Shown here piece after piece: positions 1 through 5,652 of a stretch of DNA of 14,000 bases; the stretch's first letter is position 1, and each line of letters starts with the position of its first letter. The position numbers and the translations under genes are program-made. The stretch is from Muribaculaceae bacterium (lineage in GTDB: Bacteria; Bacteroidota; Bacteroidia; Bacteroidales; Muribaculaceae): contig JAFYCU010000260.1 of the NCBI GenBank assembly GCA_017545095.1, positions 1 through 14,000 of the forward strand, written 5' to 3'. The notes beneath the pieces are model-generated. The model was given only the letters and a program-made list of their open reading frames with translations. It had not been told where the DNA came from and did not search any database.

Positions 1-206
1 GACTTTACAACCCAAACAATCAAAAATGTCGCAAAAAAACTAAACGACAGACCCAGAAAAAAACTCAATTTCGAAACTCCTAAACATGAGTTCTTCAAAA
101 GAATTTCTTAATTTTGCACTTGCCAGTTGAAACTGCCGGAAAACGCAGAAATGGCACAAAATAGCTGAAAAACGAAAAAATATTTTCTCACTTGAATAAT
201 TTGTTG

Positions 207-214
207 TATCTTTG
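207..214 (+). promoter_or_regulatory. Probable secDF promoter, -7 box TATCTTTG
   Basis: TATCTTTG matches the Bacteroidota -7 consensus TAnnTTTG exactly. The expected -33 TTG is not found at 19-21 bases upstream; only a T-rich run lies near 183. A second match, TAATTTTG at 109-116, also lacks a -33 box. The nearer box would give a leader of about 120 bases before secDF. Bases 1-200 are otherwise AT-rich, and I see no gene there. Confidence 0.55.
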
Positions 215-223
215 CAGGCTGAA

Positions 224-278
224 AACTTGTGACAGTGCAAGTTGGCTCTTGTTTAGCACCCGCAAAAGCAAGGCTAAC
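224..278 (+). other. Structured 5' leader of secDF with two competing hairpins
   Basis: Hairpin A pairs AACTTG (224-229) with CAAGTT (238-243). Hairpin B pairs 241-246 plus 248-251 with 269-278, about 10 pairs with one bulged T and one G-T pair. They share bases 241-243, so both cannot form fully at once. I do not recognise a named riboswitch. A regulatory role is inference. Confidence 0.3.
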
Positions 279-343
279 GTGCGCTCTCATAGGCTGTTAC
301 ACGCTTTGATAAAACTAAAAAATTATAATTAACAACTGATCAA

Positions 344-3316
344 ATGCAAACTAAAGGATTTATCAGAGTCATTACAATCGCGCTGATTTTGATCTGTGCA
401 TTCTATCTGTCGTTCACCTTTGTGTCGAACCACTACCAGGGGATTGCCGAGCAAAAGGCCCTGAAGGCCGCCGGCATCAAGTCGCCCGACACCTCGAACG
501 ATGTGTACCGCGCAGCTCTCAACAGCTATCTTGACTCAATCGGTAAAGAGAAAGTGTACCTGGGGTACTACACCTTCCAGCAGGTACGTGAGAAGGAGCT
601 TGGCCTTGGCCTTGACCTGAAGGGTGGTATGAACGTGACGCTGCAGATTTCGGTGCCCGACATCCTGCGTGCGCTCTCGGGCGACAATCCCGACAAGAAG
701 TTCAACGAGGCCATCGCCAACGTGGAGAAGAACCAAGCGGCTCAGGAGGACTTCGTGGCCTCGTTCTGCAACGAGTACAAGAAGCTCGCGCCCGAGGGCA
801 GCCTGGCCCAGATTTTCCGCAATTTGGAGAAAGTGAAGGAGAACCCCGCCGCCAACGATGCCCAGGTGCAGTCGTACCTCGACGAGGAGGTGAAAGCCAT
901 GGTGGATAATTCCTATAATGTGTTGCGCAACCGTATCGACCGTTTCGGTGTGGTGTCGCCCAACATCCAGAAGCTGGCCAGCACGGGCCGCATTCTGCTC
1001 GAGCTTCCCGGTGTGAAAGAGCCGGAGCGCGTGGAGAAACTGCTGCAAGGTGCCGCCAACCTGGAGTTTTATGAGACCTACACGCTGGCCGACGTGGTGG
1101 GCGCGCTCAACGCGCTGAACACGCAGTCGCAGGTGGCCGATGCCCCCGCCGCTGCCGCCACCACCGACAGCACCGCCACCGCACAGGCCGCCACCCCCGA
1201 CAGCACCAAGCAGGCCGAGCCCGCCAAGGCCGAGGCCGCTAAAGACGCTCCGGCAACTGCCAAGGGCAAGACGCTGGCCGAGCTCACCGGCTTCCAGATG
1301 CTGGCCCAGGGTCAGGGTGGTTCGCCCGTGGTGGGCTATGTGGCCCTGCCCGACACCGCCGCCGTGAACGCCATTCTGCGCTCGCAGGCTGCCAAGATGA
1401 CGCTGCCCGCCGACCTCAAGCTGGCTTGGACAGTGAAGCCCGAGATGATGCAGGGTGCCACCGAGATGTTCCAGCTTGTGGCCCTGCGCACCACGCAAGG
1501 CAAGCCGGTGCTCACCGGCGATGTGGTGCGCCATGCCGAGAGTGAGTTCGACAACCTGCAGGGTCAGGTGGTGTCGATGACGATGAACGCCGAGGGCGCC
1601 CGCCAGTGGTCGCGCATCACCGGCCAGAACATTGGCAAGGCCATCGCCATCGTGCTCGACGATCAGGTGTATTCGTTCCCCAATGTCAACAGCCAGATTG
1701 ACGGCGGACGCAGCCAAATCAGCGGCCGCTTCACCGTGGAGGAGGCCAACGACTTGGCCAACGTGCTCCAGTCGGGTAAGATGGTGGCACGCGTCAACAT
1801 CGCCAGTGAGAGTGTGATTGGTCCGTCGCTCGGTCAAGAGTCGATCGACAAGGGTGTGCGCTCGTTCATCGTGGCACTCATCCTGCTGGTCATCTTCATG
1901 ATGTGCACCTACGGCGTTTATGCCGGCAACATCGCCAACTTGGGTCTGTTGCTGAACCTGTTCTTCATCATCGGTATTCTGGCGTCGTTCCAGAGCGTGC
2001 TCACCCTGCCGGGTATCGCCGGTATCGTGCTCACGCTGGGTATGGCCGTGGATGCCAACGTGCTGATTTTTGAGCGTTGCAAAGAGGAGTTGCGCAACGG
2101 CAAGGGCCTGAAGGCCGCCGTGTCGGATGGTTACAAGAATGCCTTCTCGGCCATCTTCGACTCCAACCTCACCACCATCATCACCGGTATCATCCTCATC
2201 CTGCTCGGCACCGGTCCCATCAAGGGCTTTGCCGTGACGCTGGTTGTGGGTATCATCTGCTCGTTCTTCACCGCCGTGTTTGCCACACGCCTGGTGATGG
2301 AATACTTCATCAACAAGGGCACGTTCAAGAACATGACATTCACCACCAAGCTCACCGAGCACCTGCTCGAGAACGTGAAGGTGAACTTCATGGGCATGGC
2401 CAAGAAGACCTGGATGGTGCTGGCCATTGTGGTGCTGCTGTTTGTGGGTATGCTGGTTGGTCGCGGTCTGAGCCGCGGTATCGACTTCTCGGGTGGCCGC
2501 AACTACATTGTGCAATTCAACCATCCCGTGTCAACCACGCAGCTTCAGAGCCAGCTGGCCCCGCTGTTTGATGGTGCCAAGACCTCGGTGATCACTATCG
2601 ATAACAACACCAAGGTGCGCATCTCGACCAACTACATGGTCGACAGCAAGGACCAGAACGTGAACGACATTATCATGGACAAGCTCTATGAGGGCTTGAA
2701 GAGCGAACTGGGCGGCATGAGCAAGACCGACTTCAGCGTGTCGAACTCGAGCATCGGTGTGGTGTCGAGCGAGGCCGTGGGTCCGAGCATTGCAAGCGAC
2801 ATGACGCGCGGCGCCATCTGGGCCGTGTTCTTCTCGCTGATGGCGATGTTCCTCTACATCTTGCTGCGATTCCGCAATGTGGCGTTCTCGCTCGGTGCAT
2901 TGGCTGCTGTGGCATTCACCACGTTTGTGGTCATCGGCTTCTACACCTTCCACGGCTGGCTGCCGTTCTCGATGGAGGTGGACCAGACCTTCATTGCCGC
3001 CATCCTGACGGTGATTGGTTACCAGGTGAACGACACCGTGGTGATTTTCGACCGCGTGCGTGAGTATCGCGGCCTGTTCCCCAAGCAGGACCTCTTCATC
3101 ACGTTCAACAACGCGTTGAGCAGCACGCTCTCGCGTACGTTGATGACCTCCATCACCACGTTGCTCGTGCTGCTGGTGATGCTGTTCCTGGGCGGTGAGA
3201 GCATCCGAGGCTTCATCTTCACGATGATTCTCGGTGTGATTATCGGTACGTGCGCCTCGCTGTTCGTGGCCTCGCCTGTGGCCTACGCCGTGACGCGCAA
3301 GATGTCGAAGAAATAA
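344..3316 (+). CDS. secDF: Protein translocase subunit SecDF (fused SecD-SecF)
   Basis: SecDF is an inner-membrane accessory of the SecYEG channel. In this family it uses the proton gradient to pull proteins out on the periplasmic side. The 990-residue product joins SecD and SecF, as is usual in Bacteroidota. Residues about 8-28 form the first membrane helix. The SecD half shows GLDLKGG (about 88-94), the IGPSLG segment and the membrane motif MAVDAN with D570. The SecF half starts with RGIDFSGG (711-718) and carries GYQVNDTVVIFDR with D897. D570 and D897 are the conserved acidic residues of the transmembrane core. A stretch rich in Ala, Pro and Thr (about 263-308) sits in the large first periplasmic domain and looks like a flexible insertion. 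The ATG at 344 is followed at once by a basic residue and a hydrophobic helix, with no Shine-Dalgarno sequence. The gene appears to be a single transcription unit. Confidence 0.97.
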   Translation: MQTKGFIRVITIALILICAFYLSFTFVSNHYQGIAEQKALKAAGIKSPDTSNDVYRAALNSYLDSIGKEKVYLGYYTFQQVREKELGLGLDLKGGMNVTLQISVPDILRALSGDNPDKKFNEAIANVEKNQAAQEDFVASFCNEYKKLAPEGSLAQIFRNLEKVKENPAANDAQVQSYLDEEVKAMVDNSYNVLRNRIDRFGVVSPNIQKLASTGRILLELPGVKEPERVEKLLQGAANLEFYETYTLADVVGALNALNTQSQVADAPAAAATTDSTATAQAATPDSTKQAEPAKAEAAKDAPATAKGKTLAELTGFQMLAQGQGGSPVVGYVALPDTAAVNAILRSQAAKMTLPADLKLAWTVKPEMMQGATEMFQLVALRTTQGKPVLTGDVVRHAESEFDNLQGQVVSMTMNAEGARQWSRITGQNIGKAIAIVLDDQVYSFPNVNSQIDGGRSQISGRFTVEEANDLANVLQSGKMVARVNIASESVIGPSLGQESIDKGVRSFIVALILLVIFMMCTYGVYAGNIANLGLLLNLFFIIGILASFQSVLTLPGIAGIVLTLGMAVDANVLIFERCKEELRNGKGLKAAVSDGYKNAFSAIFDSNLTTIITGIILILLGTGPIKGFAVTLVVGIICSFFTAVFATRLVMEYFINKGTFKNMTFTTKLTEHLLENVKVNFMGMAKKTWMVLAIVVLLFVGMLVGRGLSRGIDFSGGRNYIVQFNHPVSTTQLQSQLAPLFDGAKTSVITIDNNTKVRISTNYMVDSKDQNVNDIIMDKLYEGLKSELGGMSKTDFSVSNSSIGVVSSEAVGPSIASDMTRGAIWAVFFSLMAMFLYILLRFRNVAFSLGALAAVAFTTFVVIGFYTFHGWLPFSMEVDQTFIAAILTVIGYQVNDTVVIFDRVREYRGLFPKQDLFITFNNALSSTLSRTLMTSITTLLVLLVMLFLGGESIRGFIFTMILGVIIGTCASLFVASPVAYAVTRKMSKK

Positions 3317-3318
3317 GC

Positions 3319-3376
3319 ATTGGTTCACACCAATCTATCCTTACAGCAGGGAGTGCTCAATCGAGCACTCCCTGCT
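3319..3376 (+). terminator. Hairpin pair after secDF, probable terminator
   Basis: The first hairpin, ATTGGT / ACCAAT (3319-3334), begins two bases after the stop codon. The second is a perfect 14-bp stem (3345-3358 with 3363-3376) around the loop AATC. The strong second stem and its position suggest transcription end or transcript protection. No T run follows, so it is not a textbook intrinsic terminator. Confidence 0.6.
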
Positions 3377-3427
3377 TGATTCATGGCCTTTCCCACCGAA
3401 ATCGGTTCTGATTTGTGTATTTTTTTG

Positions 3428-3443
3428 TGAAAAATATTTATCA
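3428..3443. promoter_or_regulatory. AT-rich near-palindrome upstream of argR, possible operator
   Basis: TGAAAAATATTTATCA is palindromic except for one mismatched pair (14 of 16 bases). It lies about 50 bases before the argR -7 box. ArgR-family operators are AT-rich palindromes of this general kind (TGAAT...ATTCA), but the half-site spacing here does not fit that consensus exactly. Autoregulation is inference. Confidence 0.25.
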
Positions 3444-3491
3444 GCGATGATTTTGTTTTGCATAATCCATCTTTACGTTACGACTTTTTCG

Positions 3492-3499
3492 TAATTTTG
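3492..3499 (+). promoter_or_regulatory. Probable argR promoter, -7 box TAATTTTG
   Basis: TAATTTTG matches TAnnTTTG. No clear TTG lies at the -33 distance; only TTTA at 3472-3475 is nearby. It leaves a leader of about 75-80 bases before the argR start. Confidence 0.5.
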
Positions 3500-3581
3500 C
3501 ACCGCCATAAACAAGCCAAATTCAAGAGATTGCGGACATAGCCGTCCGCCGATAATTATTAACTGCTAACTTTTGTATAAA

Positions 3582-4055
3582 GTGAAAAACAAAAGAAACA
3601 GACTCCAACTGATTGTGGAGTTGGTAAAGGGAAATTGCATCGGGAGCCAGAGCGAACTTGCTGAGCGTCTTGCGCAGCAAGGCATCAACGTTACTCAAGC
3701 CACGCTTTCGCGCGACCTGAAAGCGTTGAAAATCACCAAAGTGGCTTCGGACCGCGGGGGTTATATGTACATCTTTCCGGGAACCACCGAGTTGCAGAGT
3801 TCGAAGCTGATGGGCGACATCCCCGTAGTGGGGCAGCACATGGGCTACGCCTCGCTTGAGTTTTCGGGCAACTTCGCGGTGATGAAGACGCGCAACGGCT
3901 ACGCCGCCGGATTGGCCTACGACATCGACATGAGCTTTGCGCCCGAATTTTTGGGTACGATAGCCGGTGCCGACACCGTGTTTGCCATTCTGCGCGAAGG
4001 TGTCACACACGAGCAGGCACGTGCTGCGCTCAGCCGCATTCTGCCGCAACGTTGA
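3582..4055 (+). CDS. argR: ArgR-family transcriptional regulator with altered arginine-binding motif
   Basis: ArgR-family proteins are hexameric DNA-binding regulators that normally sense L-arginine and control arginine genes. From the GTG at 3582 the product has 157 residues, the usual size, and begins MKNKRNR like other Bacteroidota homologues. A TTG nine bases earlier is in frame and would add three residues. The N-terminal winged helix contains TQATLSRDLKAL, the recognition helix region. The C-terminal oligomerisation and effector domain ends in GTIAGADTVFAI. The family motif there is GTIAGDDT, whose two aspartates contact arginine. Here the first is Ala130 and only Asp131 remains, so effector response may be altered or lost. 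The ArgC-like gene follows after 37 bases, suggesting co-transcription. Family assignment is firm; the ligand is not. Confidence 0.9.
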   Translation: MKNKRNRLQLIVELVKGNCIGSQSELAERLAQQGINVTQATLSRDLKALKITKVASDRGGYMYIFPGTTELQSSKLMGDIPVVGQHMGYASLEFSGNFAVMKTRNGYAAGLAYDIDMSFAPEFLGTIAGADTVFAILREGVTHEQARAALSRILPQR

Positions 4056-4092
4056 CCCTACCAAGACAGAGCATAAAACGTAAGAACCATCC

Positions 4093-4971
4093 ATGATTAA
4101 AGTTGGAATTGTAGGAGCCGTGAGCCAGACTGCTCAGCGGTTGATTACCTTGCTACTCCACCATCCCGACGTGGACCTGCGGTGGGTGTGCTGCCACTGG
4201 CAGTTGACTTTGTCGCAATCCATGCCTCACCTAATGGGAGAGACTGAATTAAGCACCACCACCAATCCCGACTGGGACGAGGTGGATGTGGTGATAGTGG
4301 AGAGTGCGCTTGAAATCCCCGTTGAGCGGCTTCGCGAAGTGAACAGCATAGGCGACCTGAAAGTGATTGACCTGAGCGACCCCAGCGTGCTGGCCGACGA
4401 CAGCTACGTGTGCGGTCTGCCGGAACTCAACCGCAAGTACATGGTGCGCGGCTGCAACCACGTGGTGTGCCCCACCCCGCTGCTGCAGCTGCTCACGCTG
4501 CCCCTGCTGCCGCTCGCGCAAAACCTGATGCTCACCACCGACATCCACGCCACCGTGCTGAGCAGCAACAATGCCCCGGAGGATTGGGAGATGGCCATCC
4601 AGCAAGCCGAGGTGTTGATTGCATCGCTGCAAAACAGCTTTGGCCACAACATCCTGGTCAACGCCATGCCGCACAACTTGAACCGGGGAATGATTGCCTC
4701 GTTCAACATCGAGTGCAACACCCCCATCGAAATGATTCGCGAAACCTACGAGAAATATTTCGACGACCACAACTTCACGTTCGTAGTCAACTCCTGCCAG
4801 GTGGCCGATGTGCTGAACACCAACAAATGCCTGCTTGAGCTTTCGCGCCAAGGCAACCGGCTTGTGGTGAACGCGTTTATCGACGACCAGGTAAAGGGCC
4901 GTGCCGGCACTGCGGTGCATGTGATGAACCTGCTCTTCGGCCTGCAAGAACGTGTGGGATTGATGCTGTGA
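4093..4971 (+). CDS. ArgC-like protein, probably a catalytically inactive paralogue
   Basis: The fold is that of N-acetyl-gamma-glutamyl-phosphate reductase (ArgC), the NADPH-dependent third step of arginine synthesis. Recognisable landmarks are an N-terminal MIKVGIVGA Rossmann strand and loop, GLPELNR (108-114), LPLAQNLML, VLNTNKCLLEL, and the C-terminal stretch KGRAGTAVHVMNLLFGL that matches ArgC's KGASGQAVxNMNLMFGL. The active-site features are missing. Where ArgC has NPGC(Y/F), this protein has CPTP at 126-129, so proline sits at the nucleophile position and Cys126 lies three residues early. The glycine loop reads GIVGAVS, without its third Gly. The Ala-x-x-His-Gly motif, the STGAG segment and the His-x-x-Pro-Glu-Ile segment with the catalytic histidine are not present. 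Its 292 residues compare with about 320 in ArgC. The reading frame is intact, so it is not an obvious pseudogene. It lies between argR and ssb without other arg genes. A regulatory or scaffold role is inference. Confidence 0.85.
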   Translation: MIKVGIVGAVSQTAQRLITLLLHHPDVDLRWVCCHWQLTLSQSMPHLMGETELSTTTNPDWDEVDVVIVESALEIPVERLREVNSIGDLKVIDLSDPSVLADDSYVCGLPELNRKYMVRGCNHVVCPTPLLQLLTLPLLPLAQNLMLTTDIHATVLSSNNAPEDWEMAIQQAEVLIASLQNSFGHNILVNAMPHNLNRGMIASFNIECNTPIEMIRETYEKYFDDHNFTFVVNSCQVADVLNTNKCLLELSRQGNRLVVNAFIDDQVKGRAGTAVHVMNLLFGLQERVGLML

Positions 4972-5033
4972 ACGCCACCTGCGCATCACAAGCCACACTC
5001 AACCAATCGTGCAACTTATTAACCTCTAAAACC

Positions 5034-5441
5034 ATGTCAGTCAACAAAGTGATTCTTCTCGGCAATGTGGGCCGTGAACCCGAAGTGCGCTATGTGGCGC
5101 AGAACCAACCGATGGCCACCTTCTCGTTGGCCACCACCGAACATGCCTTTACCAATGCCAACGGCGTTCAGGTACCCGAGCGCACCGAGTGGCACAACAT
5201 TGTGATGTGGGGCCGTAATGCCGAAGTGGCCGAGCGCTATGTGCACAAGGGCACGCAACTCTACATCGAAGGCCGTCTGCACACCCGCTCATGGGAAGAC
5301 CGCAACCAAATCAAGCGTTATGTCACCGAGGTGTATGTCGACACGTTTGAGCTGCTGGGTCGCCCGCGCAGTGCCGAGGAGCAACAACCCGCGCAGCAGC
5401 CGCAACAACCCGCGTCGCAGCCGCAGCAGCCGCAACAATAG
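5034..5441 (+). CDS. ssb: Single-stranded DNA-binding protein without acidic C-terminal tip
   Basis: SSB coats single-stranded DNA in replication, repair and recombination. The ATG at 5034 gives MSVNKVILLGNVGREPEVRY, the standard start of Bacteroidota SSB. An upstream in-frame GTG at 4968 would overlap the preceding stop and add 22 unrelated residues, so I reject it. The OB fold covers about residues 1-108, with RTEWHNIVMWG and KGTQLYIEGRLHTRSW as expected. The remaining tail, from about 112 to 135, is almost entirely Gln, Pro, Ala and Ser. It ends in PQQ, without the usual acidic tip (DDxPF type) that recruits partner proteins. Neither other frame near the stop restores such a tip. It lies 62 bases after the ArgC-like gene and may share its transcript. 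It could be an accessory SSB paralogue. Confidence 0.9.
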   Translation: MSVNKVILLGNVGREPEVRYVAQNQPMATFSLATTEHAFTNANGVQVPERTEWHNIVMWGRNAEVAERYVHKGTQLYIEGRLHTRSWEDRNQIKRYVTEVYVDTFELLGRPRSAEEQQPAQQPQQPASQPQQPQQ

Positions 5442-5553
5442 CTTCTATAGTTGCTATAGCGGGATGAAAATTAAAGTTTTTTCACGTAATTTTTTCCCTT
5501 CTATTGCGTCTAATGGGCAAAATGAGCCAGCTAAAGGCCGCAGATGAAAAATA

Positions 5554-5588
5554 ATTCTCAATTATCAATTGCCAATTATCAATTATTT
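5554..5588. repeat. Heptamer array ATTnyCA, five units
   Basis: Five adjacent 7-base units read ATTCTCA, ATTATCA, ATTGCCA, ATTATCA and ATTATTT. The -33 box of the next promoter falls inside the third unit. The rest of 5442-5652 holds a small CTATAG / CTATAG hairpin at 5445-5459, a T6 run at 5478-5483 that might end the ssb transcript, and the leader of the next gene. Confidence 0.7.
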
Positions 5589-5598
5589 TGTATCTTTG
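5569..5598 (+). promoter_or_regulatory. Promoter for the M16 peptidase gene
   Basis: TTG at 5569-5571 and TATCTTTG at 5591-5598 are separated by 19 bases, which fits the Bacteroidota -33 / -7 consensus. The predicted leader is about 45-50 bases. This is one of the two best-formed promoters in the window. Confidence 0.75.
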
Positions 5599-5652
5599 CA
5601 GCTTTGTTGCGAACTTGAAAACATTAGTAACACCATAAACAAAAGTTTTCTT

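Noticed and set aside
229..309. Possible 26-codon leader peptide before secDF starting at GTG
   Set aside because: No start-codon context and no visible arrest motif; open frames this short occur by chance.
536..2524. 662-codon open frame antisense to secDF
   Set aside because: It is a shadow caused by GC-rich third positions. It is His- and Gly-rich with no recognisable domain, while secDF on the other strand is unmistakable.
4968..5033. N-terminal extension of SSB from an upstream GTG
   Set aside because: The extension overlaps the preceding stop and does not resemble SSB. The ATG at 5034 begins the conserved MSVNKVILLGN sequence.
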